Shown here: one piece after another, positions 17,753-26,608 of the stretch
Layout of the letters: every line of letters starts with the position of its first letter
Position numbering within the stretch: the first letter of the stretch is position 1
From: Pseudomonas sp. PSB18
Lineage (GTDB): Bacteria; Pseudomonadota; Gammaproteobacteria; Pseudomonadales; Pseudomonadaceae
Direction: 5' to 3'
NCBI RefSeq assembly: GCF_014596565.1
Contig: NZ_NOIN01000008.1
Coordinates: forward strand, 124,001 to 188,000
DNA: 64,000 nucleotides
Translations under genes and position numbers: made by a program
The notes under the pieces: model-generated
Told to the model about the DNA's origin: nothing
The model's input: the letters and a program-made list of their open reading frames with translations, nothing else
The model's database searches: none

Positions 17753-18850
17753 TCAGGCCAGATGCAAATGGTTGTCCCAGAGCCCCGCCGGCAGGTCCAA
17801 CGGTTTTGCCACCAGTTGAGCCTGTCGGCAATCGTAATAGCGGCAACGCCCCTGACCCGAGGTCACGACGAAACCATCCGCCACCGCACCCACCCCGGCG
17901 CAATCCGGCAGAGGGGCATCCAGGCGGACTTCACCGCTGTCCAGGTCCCAGATGAAAAAGCGATTGCCACGAGGGGCCGTCAGCGCGACCAGGCGCAGGT
18001 CGCTGTGCACGGCGACGCTGGCGGTGTAATGCCCCATGGCTTGCAATTGCTGTTCGGACACCGGAAACGCCTTGAAGGGCTGGCCCGGACGTTTGATCGC
18101 CACCAGCTCCGAGGACTCGTGGGCATCCCCCATGAACTGCTGGCCGGAAACGATGGTGCCGTCACTGGCGATGCCCAGGTGGCGCACGCTGTTCATCGAT
18201 TGAGGGAGGGTTTCCTTGCTCAACAGCGTGCCGTCGCGCCGCATGAGGACCAGGCTGGGTTCCATGGCGTCGAGGTTCATCTCGACCCGGCTTTCGGCTT
18301 CGGTGCGGATACCGCCGTTGGCCACCACCAGGGTTTCGCCGTCGGGCATCCACGACACCTGGTGCGGGCCGATGCCATGGGTGGGGATTTCGCCGCTGTG
18401 CACCAGCCGCTCGCCTTCGAAATGATACACACCCAACAGGCCGCGTCCCGGATCAGAGGTGTCATTCTCGGTGGCGTACAACCATTCGCCGCTGCGATGG
18501 ATCACCGCGTGGCCGTAGAAATGCCGGTTCGGCAAGGACGTGATGGTCTGCAGCAACGTACCGTCGCGCAGGTCGATCAGGTAGCTTTCGGTGCCCGGGC
18601 GACGGGCAACGAACAGCGCCACCGGCTGCGATGGATGATTGACGATGTCATGGCAACGCTGGTCGACCTGGGTGGCGAATACTCGTGTGCCGTCCAGTCG
18701 ATAACCCACGGCGTAGTGCTTGCCGTCGCTATCGTCCCGTGCCGAAAGCAGCAGTGCAGGGGTGTCCTTTTGCTTGAACAGCGTCCAGCCACCCAGGGTA
18801 ACGGCGCCGAGCAGCAAGCTGCCCAGTGCCAGGGCCTGACGTCGAAACAT
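17753..18850 (-). CDS. DUF1513 family protein (beta-propeller-like, periplasmic)
   Basis: A 365-residue protein with an N-terminal Tat-like or Sec-like leader (MFRRQALALGSLLLGAVTLGGW) and repeated WD/propeller-like strands such as GHAVIHRSGEWLYATEND and GIGPHQVSWMPDGETLVVAN. DUF1513 proteins accompany imelysin and di-heme oxidoreductase genes in Pseudomonas and are thought to act in periplasmic iron handling; biochemical function is unknown. It is the last gene of the operon, starting 2 bases after the imelysin stop. Confidence 0.85.
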   Translation of the reverse strand: MFRRQALALGSLLLGAVTLGGWTLFKQKDTPALLLSARDDSDGKHYAVGYRLDGTRVFATQVDQRCHDIVNHPSQPVALFVARRPGTESYLIDLRDGTLLQTITSLPNRHFYGHAVIHRSGEWLYATENDTSDPGRGLLGVYHFEGERLVHSGEIPTHGIGPHQVSWMPDGETLVVANGGIRTEAESRVEMNLDAMEPSLVLMRRDGTLLSKETLPQSMNSVRHLGIASDGTIVSGQQFMGDAHESSELVAIKRPGQPFKAFPVSEQQLQAMGHYTASVAVHSDLRLVALTAPRGNRFFIWDLDSGEVRLDAPLPDCAGVGAVADGFVVTSGQGRCRYYDCRQAQLVAKPLDLPAGLWDNHLHLA

Positions 18851-18852
18851 GA

Positions 18853-19917
18853 TCAGTCACCGTCGTTGGCATTGAAGCCCAGTTGGATGCCCAGCGCCTT
18901 GGCCAGTTCGCCTTCATGCAGGCGATGGACGACGTTGAGGCTGTCGTACAAATCGTTGAGTTGCTGACGCCCGGCGTCGTCGTTGAGCATTTCGGTCAGC
19001 GAACGCTGGGTGCTGGCGAACAGCTTCAACGAGGCGTCATAGGCGGCGTCGATCTTGTCTGCCAAGGGTTTCTGGTCACTCGGCAGCAGACCGCGCAGGC
19101 CCTTGTTATCCACGCCGACCCAGACCGTCCTGGCCGCCTTGAGGCTGGCTTCCAGGCCTTGCAGGGACGACTGGCTGCGCCAGGCATCGGCCTGGAAAGG
19201 TTGCGGCACGCCCTTGGTCTGACGGCCCATCGGGGTGCCGAGTTTCTTCTTCAATGTGTCGATGGCGGTGACCTGGACCCGCAGCAGATCGGCGATCGCT
19301 TCGTGGGAATCGGCATAGCGCTGGTTCGGGAATTTGCTCATCTGGGCGAGCATGCCGTCGTTGGTGTTCCAGCGTGACAGGATCTCTTCGGCCAGTTGTT
19401 TCTGGCGTTCACCGATGGCCATCAGCAGTGGGCAATACTTGGCTTTCTGCGCGCTGTCGGCCATGTCGATCTTGGCGTCGAAGAGCAGGTATTCATAGGC
19501 CGAAAGACCTTGGACCACGACGCTGGATTTGGCCAGGCCGGCGGCGTCGATCTGCGGCTGGCTTTCGACCAGTTGCTCGACCTGACGGCCCACCAGGTTT
19601 TTCTTGTCCGGCCAGAACTGTACCTGCCAGGCGCGGTTGCCTTCGGCCAGCGGACCGATCAGCAGCGGTTGCAACTCGGCCCAGGCCTTTTGTGCCTTGA
19701 GGAAGTCGGCACGGGCAGTGTCCAGGTTTTCCTTGCCTTGGCAGAACGCCAGGGCGCTGCTTGCCAGTTGCCGGTCGGCATCGACCCAACGGCTGTAGGT
19801 CGGCAGGATCACTTGCTTGGCGATGGCGGCCGACGTGACGGCTTGCGGGTCCTGCGGCGAGCAGGCTCCGAGGGCGATGGCGGCCAGGCTGGTGAACAAC
19901 AACTTGGGACGGAACAT
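18853..19917 (-). CDS. Imelysin-family lipoprotein
   Basis: A 354-residue lipoprotein with signal peptide and lipobox LGAC (Cys near residue 20), then an all-helical imelysin (peptidase M75-like) fold. The GxHxxE motif of true imelysins appears as GLSAYEYLLFD, so the histidine is absent, as in the iron-regulated imelysin-like partners rather than IcmP itself. The ATG at 19917 is chosen because the longer reading frame to 20040 lacks a leader and overlaps the upstream gene. It lies between the di-heme oxidoreductase and DUF1513 genes; a role in periplasmic iron uptake is inferred. Confidence 0.88.
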   Translation of the reverse strand: MFRPKLLFTSLAAIALGACSPQDPQAVTSAAIAKQVILPTYSRWVDADRQLASSALAFCQGKENLDTARADFLKAQKAWAELQPLLIGPLAEGNRAWQVQFWPDKKNLVGRQVEQLVESQPQIDAAGLAKSSVVVQGLSAYEYLLFDAKIDMADSAQKAKYCPLLMAIGERQKQLAEEILSRWNTNDGMLAQMSKFPNQRYADSHEAIADLLRVQVTAIDTLKKKLGTPMGRQTKGVPQPFQADAWRSQSSLQGLEASLKAARTVWVGVDNKGLRGLLPSDQKPLADKIDAAYDASLKLFASTQRSLTEMLNDDAGRQQLNDLYDSLNVVHRLHEGELAKALGIQLGFNANDGD

Positions 19918-19943
19918 GTCGGACTCCCGTTTCGGAAAATTGT

Positions 19944-21380
19944 TTAAAGGGAATTCAGGAAAGCCAGCAACGCGGCGCGTTGCTCGGCATTGAATGCTAA
20001 AACCTGGCGCTGCGCCGCTTGCGCTTCGCCGCCATGCCACAGCACGGCTTCGAGCAGGTTGCGGGCGCGCCCGTCATGCAGGAACTGGGTGTGGCCGCTG
20101 ACGGTCTCCGTCAGGCCGATACCCCACAGCGGCGGGGTCCGCCAGTCACGGCCGCCGGCCTTGAACTCGCTGCGGTTGTCGGCCAGGCCTTCGCCCATGT
20201 CGTGCAACAACAGGTCGGTGTAAGGACGGATGACCTGGTTCGCCAACTCCGGCTCGGCGGCGTTGGCGGAGGTGGTGTATCTGGGGGTGTGGCACGATTG
20301 GCAACCGGCCTGGAAAAACAGATTCTTGCCGGCCAGTACCTGGGGTGAATTCACCTCCCGGCGCGCCGGTACGGCCAGGTTGCGGCTATAGAACAGCACC
20401 AGCCGCAGGATGTTGTCGCTCACCTCCGGTTCGCCGTCCGGGCCGTTGCCGTTGGGCGCACGCTTGCAATCGACCTGGGCTTCAGTGCAATCGTCGAACG
20501 GCCGCAGGCTTGTGGTCAGGCCCATGTCGCCGGAGAACGCGTGGACGTTCTGCTGGTTGAGGTTGGGCTGTCCGGCCTTCCAACCGAAACGTCCCATGAC
20601 GGTTTTCTGCTGGACATCGTCCCAGACCTGGTTCGGGCGGCCGGCGATGCCGTTCTTCTCCCGCGCCTGGGCTTCGGCGTTCGCCAGGATGGCTTCGTCG
20701 GGGATGGCCTCCAGCAGTCCCAAACCGATCATCGGTGGCGCGACGCGGGCGGAAAAACGCGTGTCGGGGTGCATCGGGCCGTAGCCCAACTGGCTGATCT
20801 GCAGGCTCGGCTTGCGCAGTTCCACCACCGTGCCGTCCTTGAAGCGCACCGGGACAGGTGCATAGTCAACCCGCACCTTGCCTTCCGGGGCGACGCCGGG
20901 TACGGACATATCCTGCAGTTGCCCGCCATAGACCGGCTCCGGCACCACGCCCAGGTGCTCGATGAGCTTGGCGTAGGACGGCGCATCAGGGATCGACAGG
21001 CGCACCAGCATCGACACCGCGTTGGTCGCGTCCGGCGTCGGCGGATGGCCGCGACCGTCCTTGATGTGGCAATTCTGGCAGGCATTGGTATTGAACAGCG
21101 GCCCGAGGCCGTCCCGTGCGGTGGTGGTCGACGGGGCGATCACCCAGGGGCTGCGGAAAAAACTGTTGCCGACGCTGAAGTCCACGCGTCGCGAGGGCGG
21201 CAGGTTGGCCGAGGGCAGGGAGAATGCGTTCTGGTCGGCCTTGCGTACCGTCGCGGCGCCGCCGGACCGCGCTTCACCGGGCTCGGCCTGGGTAAAGCGC
21301 GGCGCATCGTCGCAGGCAGTCAGGCCCATGGCCGTGGCCAGTGTCATGAACAGCGTGCATAGAAGGGGCAACGACGGCAT
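19944..21380 (-). CDS. Di-heme oxidoreductase family lipoprotein (DUF1111, cytochrome c-peroxidase-like)
   Basis: A 478-residue exported protein with a lipoprotein signal ending LTAC (residues 23-26). It has two heme c sites: CQNCHIKDGRGH in the N-terminal third and CQSCHTPRY in the C-terminal third. The family is annotated as thiol or di-heme oxidoreductase. It is first in the three-gene set with the imelysin and DUF1513 genes. The ATG at 21380 is preferred to a TTG at 21416 because only it gives a proper leader. In the order I recall from P. aeruginosa, an IcmP-type imelysin gene precedes it; here that position is occupied by an unrelated gene on the other strand. Confidence 0.88.
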   Translation of the reverse strand: MPSLPLLCTLFMTLATAMGLTACDDAPRFTQAEPGEARSGGAATVRKADQNAFSLPSANLPPSRRVDFSVGNSFFRSPWVIAPSTTTARDGLGPLFNTNACQNCHIKDGRGHPPTPDATNAVSMLVRLSIPDAPSYAKLIEHLGVVPEPVYGGQLQDMSVPGVAPEGKVRVDYAPVPVRFKDGTVVELRKPSLQISQLGYGPMHPDTRFSARVAPPMIGLGLLEAIPDEAILANAEAQAREKNGIAGRPNQVWDDVQQKTVMGRFGWKAGQPNLNQQNVHAFSGDMGLTTSLRPFDDCTEAQVDCKRAPNGNGPDGEPEVSDNILRLVLFYSRNLAVPARREVNSPQVLAGKNLFFQAGCQSCHTPRYTTSANAAEPELANQVIRPYTDLLLHDMGEGLADNRSEFKAGGRDWRTPPLWGIGLTETVSGHTQFLHDGRARNLLEAVLWHGGEAQAAQRQVLAFNAEQRAALLAFLNSL

Positions 21381-21637
21381 CGAGCATCCCGGAAGACGAG
21401 TGAAACGAGGGCGCAAAGTCTAACAGGATGGGGAACTTTGAATAAGAGGAATTATCGTTTGGTTTAGGGTAATCCGGGCGACATAGGCGGTGTTTTACTC
21501 GGCCTGGTTCTAGCGTCCAGCCAGCCCCGACCTGACCACTCGTCCCCACCTGTAGGTTCTGACAGTAGCCAAGCCCGCGCTCCCGAGATGTGATAGTGAC
21601 CTGGAGTCCATCACTTTCCAATGAAGAGGGGTGCATC

Positions 21638-24340
21638 ATGAGCGACTCATCGACCACTGCCGATCAAACCATACTGGTCCTGAGCCCGCCCAGGCTGCCC
21701 CGCGCCACCACCCCCGTAACAGGCGCTCATTATGGCGTACCCAAGCATGTTTATGACCTGGAGCCCATGGGGTGCGCAGTAGAGGTCGATCCTTATCAGG
21801 GACAGCAGGGAGGCGATACGGTCTCTATCAACTTGAACGGCGAACTGGCCCTGGATAGCGATCAGACTCAAGGCGTCGATGACATGGTCACGTTGTACAT
21901 CCCGCACGCCAAATTGTTGGTAGGCATTGTCAATCGGCTGACTTACACGGTGACTCGCGGCAGTAATAACTTAGGGAGCTCAGAGCCTCCGCTGGAAATT
22001 CTGTACAACAGTATCCGCCCCGGCATCGAGGATGCGACGCCCGGCGACAATGCGCATTCCGAGCTCGTGTTGCTGCTGCCGGACGAAATCAAGAACGGCG
22101 TGGGGCCCGGTTTTACCCGGGCGACGGTGTGCGTGGCTTATCCGTATTGCCGGGCTTATGACCGCATCCGGCTCAATTGCAACGGTCATGACGTGTATCA
22201 CACCGTCAGCGTCAGCGAAGCCCCCGCGCCACCGGCCCATGGCTCGTCGACCCCGACCACGGTGTGTTTCGACGTCACCAGTGCAGACCTGAGCGACGAT
22301 CCCGAATTCAAGTTTTCCTTCACCGTCAACGACCAGCTCAACAACTCCCCGGACCCCGACGCCCCGTGGTCGGCCGTGCAGGTAGTGGATGTCGACCAGG
22401 CCGGTACCCGACTGCCGCAGCCGATCCCGCGGGAAATTGCCAGTGATGCCGGCGACGACCCAAGCACCATCGATCTCGACAAGCTGGGTGCCAACCCGTT
22501 GCTGTTGATTGTCTTGACCGGTGACTCCCGTTTCATGCCAGGGGACACGGTGGAGGCGACCTATGTCGCGAAGGTTGCTGGCCAGCCGGATGTTGTCGCC
22601 TCTGCGACAGGCACGGTTGAAACCGATGGGCTCGGGCAAAAACAAGCTTGTGTCTTGATGATTCCCAACGACAAGGTGATTGCGGGCAGTACGGTACAGG
22701 CGTCCTACCGATTGCTCAGAAACACGGCACTGGTCGGCACCTCGAAAACTGCCAGGGCCACCGTTATTGGCGAGGGCGGGCTGGATCTTCGTCCGCCCAG
22801 CGTCAAGGAGGCGAACGGCAACAGCCTCGACCCAGTGGATGCAAAAGACGCGCTGACCGTGGTGGTCAGGCAATATGACGGCATGCTGGGAAGCGACGGA
22901 CTGAGCGTGACTTGGGCGGGGACGGCCGGCGCCGGTTCCTACACCACCCCGACTGAGGACGTTGGCGTCGTTGGTGACAAGGAGGTTCCGATCCCCGTCG
23001 AGGTCCTGGCCTTCAATCTCGGCAAGCAGGTGACAGTGACCTATACCGTTGTGCGGAATAAGCGAGCCAGCGCCACGCCCTCCGAACCGTTGCTGCTCAA
23101 CGTGCGCGACATCGCCCAGGGCGATCTGCCGACACCGCTGATCCTCGAAGCGGCCAATGCTGGCGCAGGCCCCGAGCTTGATCTGGCCAGTTTCGCCGGT
23201 GACGCGAATCTGAAGGTTGCTCCATGGCCGCTCATGGCTCTCGACCAGAAGGTCTGGCTACGCTGCGAGGGCATCAAGAGCGACGGTACGAAGCATACGA
23301 TCACCTTGCAAGCCGCCACAGGCGTGACTACGGAGGAGGTGAGGACTGGACTGTCCAAGCCGGTTCCCCGAGGCCAACTGCAACTTTTGCGCGATCGCTC
23401 GGACCTGACCCTGATGCTGGAAGTGACCTTCGACAAGTCGCCTGAAGTCGTCAAGGCCATCGCCTTTCCCCTGCGCACTTACTCGATCAAGTCCGTGGTG
23501 CTGGAAACACCCCTCATCACCTCGGTCAAGGATTCCAGCGACGCCCCCATCTCCGATGGTGGCTACACCCTGGCGACCAGCATAAAACTGACCGGCGAAG
23601 CGACGCCCAACACGAAGGTGGAAATTTTCGACAACGATGAATACAAAAGCACCTTGGAGGTCGGTGGCAATGGTTTGTGGAATGGCACCCTGAGCGGGCT
23701 CGTCACGGGAGGTCATAGCCTCACCGCCCGGGCGATCTACCGGAGCAATCCAGTGTCGCCGCCTTGGAGATTGACCGTGGTGCAGGCCATGACGATCGAT
23801 ACCAGCCACGCCGTTCTCAGTACGAGAATTTATAGAACCGCTAAATTTCCAGTGCGCCCACCAGTGGGGGCATATGTGGAGCGGATACCGTCCGGAGGTG
23901 TGCCCCCCTATATCTATACTTCCAGCGACCCAGATGTGGCTGAGATTTTTTCATCGGAACATCCGCGAGTTGTATCAAGGTTCTCGGGGGCCGCCACGAT
24001 AACCATTCGTGATCAAATCGGTGGAAGTGTTGCCTATCCAGTCACTACCTCCGGTGTCTGGATGCTTATGGGCATGGGTGATGTCTACAAATGGCACACC
24101 TATTGGAATTGTTGGGGGGCTGCGGTGAACAATGGGGGGGTGATTCCTGACCTGCAGACATGGGGGGCCATTCGAACTACCCATGACGGCGATCCAGGTT
24201 TGGGTAGTGTTCGCTCATGGACGTCAAACTCAGCCCCTGGCGACAGACGAGAGTATTCCATTAATCCTCTAACGGGAGAGACTGATTCACTCTCCCAGGA
24301 TCACGACTATGCAACGGGGTGGCTGATCAAAGCGATATGA
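21638..24340 (+). CDS. Large hypothetical protein with repeated Ig-like beta modules
   Basis: A 900-residue protein without a visible signal peptide or membrane segment. It is built from several beta-rich modules of roughly 100-180 residues with recurring features such as ITLQ/VTYTVVRNK-type strands and a VxxNxxxxxLG pattern (for example LTYTVTRGSNNLGSS, ASYRLLRNTALVGTS, VTYTVVRNKRASATPS). Around residues 625-715 there is a bacterial Ig-like unit (LTGEATPNTKVEIFDNDEYK). The last 190 residues contain a Big2-like turn (YTSSDPDVAEIFSS) and a Trp-rich end. The ATG at 21638 has GAAGAGG upstream. GC content falls in the final 500 bases. Function is unknown; a surface or secreted product is possible but unproven. 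Confidence 0.75.
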   Translation: MSDSSTTADQTILVLSPPRLPRATTPVTGAHYGVPKHVYDLEPMGCAVEVDPYQGQQGGDTVSINLNGELALDSDQTQGVDDMVTLYIPHAKLLVGIVNRLTYTVTRGSNNLGSSEPPLEILYNSIRPGIEDATPGDNAHSELVLLLPDEIKNGVGPGFTRATVCVAYPYCRAYDRIRLNCNGHDVYHTVSVSEAPAPPAHGSSTPTTVCFDVTSADLSDDPEFKFSFTVNDQLNNSPDPDAPWSAVQVVDVDQAGTRLPQPIPREIASDAGDDPSTIDLDKLGANPLLLIVLTGDSRFMPGDTVEATYVAKVAGQPDVVASATGTVETDGLGQKQACVLMIPNDKVIAGSTVQASYRLLRNTALVGTSKTARATVIGEGGLDLRPPSVKEANGNSLDPVDAKDALTVVVRQYDGMLGSDGLSVTWAGTAGAGSYTTPTEDVGVVGDKEVPIPVEVLAFNLGKQVTVTYTVVRNKRASATPSEPLLLNVRDIAQGDLPTPLILEAANAGAGPELDLASFAGDANLKVAPWPLMALDQKVWLRCEGIKSDGTKHTITLQAATGVTTEEVRTGLSKPVPRGQLQLLRDRSDLTLMLEVTFDKSPEVVKAIAFPLRTYSIKSVVLETPLITSVKDSSDAPISDGGYTLATSIKLTGEATPNTKVEIFDNDEYKSTLEVGGNGLWNGTLSGLVTGGHSLTARAIYRSNPVSPPWRLTVVQAMTIDTSHAVLSTRIYRTAKFPVRPPVGAYVERIPSGGVPPYIYTSSDPDVAEIFSSEHPRVVSRFSGAATITIRDQIGGSVAYPVTTSGVWMLMGMGDVYKWHTYWNCWGAAVNNGGVIPDLQTWGAIRTTHDGDPGLGSVRSWTSNSAPGDRREYSINPLTGETDSLSQDHDYATGWLIKAI

Positions 24341-24402
24341 CAGTCTTGGCATTGAAGCAACGAGGCGGATGCGTCGCCTCATACCAGGCTTGGCTGATCA
24401 AG

Positions 24403-24460
24403 TGTGGCGAGGGAGCTTGCTCCTGCTTGACAATCTAGCGGGAGCAAGCGCCTTCGCCAC
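24403..24460. repeat. Palindromic intergenic repeat (short TGTGGCGAGGGAGCTTGCTC type)
   Basis: TGTGGCGAGGGAGCTTGCTC is followed by inverse GGGAGCAAGCGCCTTCGCCA with only about 15 bases between. It lies between the convergent Ig-like gene and cpxS-type kinase gene. Confidence 0.8.
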
Positions 24461-24478
24461 GGGGCTATTTGCAATGTC

Positions 24479-25819
24479 TTATGGCTGGACAACCGCCCCC
24501 GGCACCAACGGCAGCTCCAGGCTCGCGATGAACCCACCCTCGGGGTGGTTGGCCAGTACCAGCGCACCACCATGGCGTTCGGCTGCACGGCGCGCGATCG
24601 CCAGGCCCAGGCCATGACCGGCGGCGGTCTGGCCGGGAGCGCGATAGAACGGCTCGCCCAGTTGGCCCAGGTGTTCGGCTTCCACTCCCGGCCCATGGTC
24701 ACGCACGCTCACCAGGATCCGTTCACCCTGGCGCACCGCGCGTATCTCGATGGGTTGCCCGGCGGGGCTGAAGCGCTGGGCGTTGCGCAGCAGGTTGTCC
24801 ACCGCTCGCTCGATCATGGTCGGCCAGCCCTTGAGGGTCAGGTTCGGCTCGGCGTTCAATTGCACGCTTTGTTCCGGGGACGCCAGTTGTGCATCTTTTT
24901 GCAGAGCGACCAGCAGGCCGTTGAGATCGATCTCTTCGGCACCGGCATTGTCGGCATCGACCCGGGCCAGCACCAGGATTTCACTGATCAACGCTTCCAG
25001 GCGATCGCATTCGCGGGTCAGGCGTGGCCATAGCGCTTCGCGCTCCTGGGGGCCGGCCCGCTCCGCCAACGCCAGGGCGATACGCAGCCGGGCCAGGGGC
25101 GAGCGCAGTTCATGGGACACGTCCCGCAGCAACTGTCGCTGGCTGCCAATCAGGCTTTGCAAGCGCGCGCCCATGCGGTTGAAGTCTGTCGCCAGTACCC
25201 CGAATTCGTCGCGGCGGTTGGCCAGTTTGGCGAGACTGTTCTGTTGGTAGGTGGTTTGTCCCAGGTCATGCACGGCGCCGCGCAGTCGGTTCAACGGGCG
25301 AGTGATGGAGAAGGTCACCAGCAGACTGAACAAGGTCAGCACCACCAGGGCGATCCCCAGGGCACTGAGGGGCCAGAGCAGGCTGTCGCGGTGCCAGGCG
25401 TCCAGCTCGGGATGGGGGATGCGGTAGATGAACAGGTAGGTGTCGCCGGTCTTGGCGCTGGTGAACTCGTCGGTCAGGCGCCGCCAGGGCAGGCGTCGGT
25501 CGTCGTTGTTCTGCCGTGCCTCGAAGGCTGCGGCACGCCGTGGAAAGGTTCCACGCACCACCGGGTCGCCGCTTTCGTTGAGCACCTGGACGTCAATGTG
25601 ATACTGGCGTTTGCGCTGTTGCAGAATTTCCTGCGCGGCATCTTCGCCCTGGCTTTCGTAGGTTTGTGTCCACTCTTCGGCCAGGGTGTTGAGCCCTGGA
25701 TGGCGACTCAGAATCCAGGCGTCCTGGTTCAGTACATGGCCCAGTAGAATCGAAAGCCCTGCAACCAGCGTGATGGCCAGCCAGAAACTGGCCAGGATGC
25801 GCCAGAACAATGAACGCAC
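24479..25819 (-). CDS. cpxS: Sensor histidine kinase, CpxA/CpxS type
   Basis: A 446-residue membrane kinase. TM1 is about residues 8-28, the periplasmic domain about 30-148, and TM2 about 149-172; HAMP follows. The H-box has His236 in LLRDVSHELRSPLARLRIAL, close to that of E. coli CpxA, and RDHGPGV and GHGLGLAIARR are the G boxes. With the Spy-like and CpxR-like genes on the same strand it forms a Cpx-type envelope-stress system, in the same order as recalled for P. aeruginosa PA3204-PA3206. The start ATG lies 65 bases after the chaperone gene. Confidence 0.85.
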   Translation of the reverse strand: MRSLFWRILASFWLAITLVAGLSILLGHVLNQDAWILSRHPGLNTLAEEWTQTYESQGEDAAQEILQQRKRQYHIDVQVLNESGDPVVRGTFPRRAAAFEARQNNDDRRLPWRRLTDEFTSAKTGDTYLFIYRIPHPELDAWHRDSLLWPLSALGIALVVLTLFSLLVTFSITRPLNRLRGAVHDLGQTTYQQNSLAKLANRRDEFGVLATDFNRMGARLQSLIGSQRQLLRDVSHELRSPLARLRIALALAERAGPQEREALWPRLTRECDRLEALISEILVLARVDADNAGAEEIDLNGLLVALQKDAQLASPEQSVQLNAEPNLTLKGWPTMIERAVDNLLRNAQRFSPAGQPIEIRAVRQGERILVSVRDHGPGVEAEHLGQLGEPFYRAPGQTAAGHGLGLAIARRAAERHGGALVLANHPEGGFIASLELPLVPGAVVQP

Positions 25820-25884
25820 GGTAAATCCTCGAAACAGGAAAAGCCCAGCGGCGCGGAGCCGCTGGGCAGGGGAACGTCAATGCA

Positions 25885-26322
25885 TTATTGCGCTTTTTGC
25901 GGCTGTTGCGCCTTCCAGGCCTTGAATTCGGCCCACTCGGCGCGACGCTCGGCCTGTTTCTTCTGGATCGCGTCGAACTCTTTTTGCTGCTCAGGTTTCA
26001 ACAGCCCACGGATCTGGGCATCGACTTTCTCGTGCCGCGCCTTCATTTCATCCTGCATGGCCTTCTGGTCGGCCGGCGACAGTTTCGCCAGGTACTTCTC
26101 TACCAGCTCCTGACGTTCATGACGCTGTTCGCCCATGATCCGGCGGATCTGCTGGCGCTGTTCGTGGGTCAGGTCCAGTTGGCTGTACGGGCCTCTGTCG
26201 TGCATCTGGCCGCCGTGACGCGGGCCATCCATCGGCCCCATCGGGCCAGCGCCTTCCGGCATCGCCATGGCCACGGTCGGCAGGGCGGCAGCGAACATCA
26301 GAGCGATAAGGGTCTTGCGCAT
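25885..26322 (-). CDS. Spy/CpxP-family periplasmic protein
   Basis: A 145-residue exported protein with signal peptide MRKTLIALMFAAALPTVAMA. A Met/Gly/His-rich stretch (residues 21-45) follows, then helices with the family LTxxQ motif in LDLTHEQRQQIRRI and a second one in LLKPEQQKEFDAI. Spy/CpxP proteins are periplasmic chaperones and kinase modulators in envelope stress. AAGGAG precedes the ATG at 26322; the longer frame to 26382 adds no leader. It lies between cpxR and the kinase gene, with a CpxR-type site about 80 bases upstream. Confidence 0.88.
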   Translation of the reverse strand: MRKTLIALMFAAALPTVAMAMPEGAGPMGPMDGPRHGGQMHDRGPYSQLDLTHEQRQQIRRIMGEQRHERQELVEKYLAKLSPADQKAMQDEMKARHEKVDAQIRGLLKPEQQKEFDAIQKKQAERRAEWAEFKAWKAQQPQKAQ

Positions 26323-26404
26323 GGTGTATCTCCTTGTCTCGTTCCCGGTCAGTTCCGGATGTGTGCAGATTACGGAGATCAAGGTCAGCGGCGGTCAGGG
26401 GTGG

Positions 26405-26420
26405 GTAAAGCTTGGGTAAA
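26405..26420 (+). promoter_or_regulatory. Candidate CpxR box upstream of the Spy-like gene
   Basis: GTAAA (26405-26409) and GTAAA (26416-26420) are direct repeats 6 bases apart, within the 11-base period GGGTAAAG repeat. This fits the GTAAA-N6-GTAAA pattern I recall for Pseudomonas CpxR. It is 83 bases before the Spy-like start, on the opposite strand relative to that gene. Confidence 0.55.
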
Positions 26421-26461
26421 GAGGGTTTGGTGTGGTGCTGACAAAACAGGCGACATAAACC

Positions 26462-26594
26462 TGTGGCGAGGGAGCTTGCTCCCGTTGGAGGCGAAGCCCT
26501 CCCAATGCAATGACAGTGTTTGGCCTGATGGACCACGGTGTGAGGTTTTTTGGGGCTACTGCGTAGCCCAGCGGGAGCAAGCTCCCTCGCCACA
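26462..26594. repeat. Palindromic intergenic repeat (TGTGGCGAGGGAGCTTGCTCCC type)
   Basis: Outer arms TGTGGCGAGGGAGCTTGCTCCC and GGGAGCAAGCTCCCTCGCCACA are exact inverses about 90 bases apart. It separates cpxR from the Spy-like gene on the same strand, so these two are probably not one simple transcript. Confidence 0.87.
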
Positions 26595-26608
26595 AGTCGG
26601 CAGGGTGG

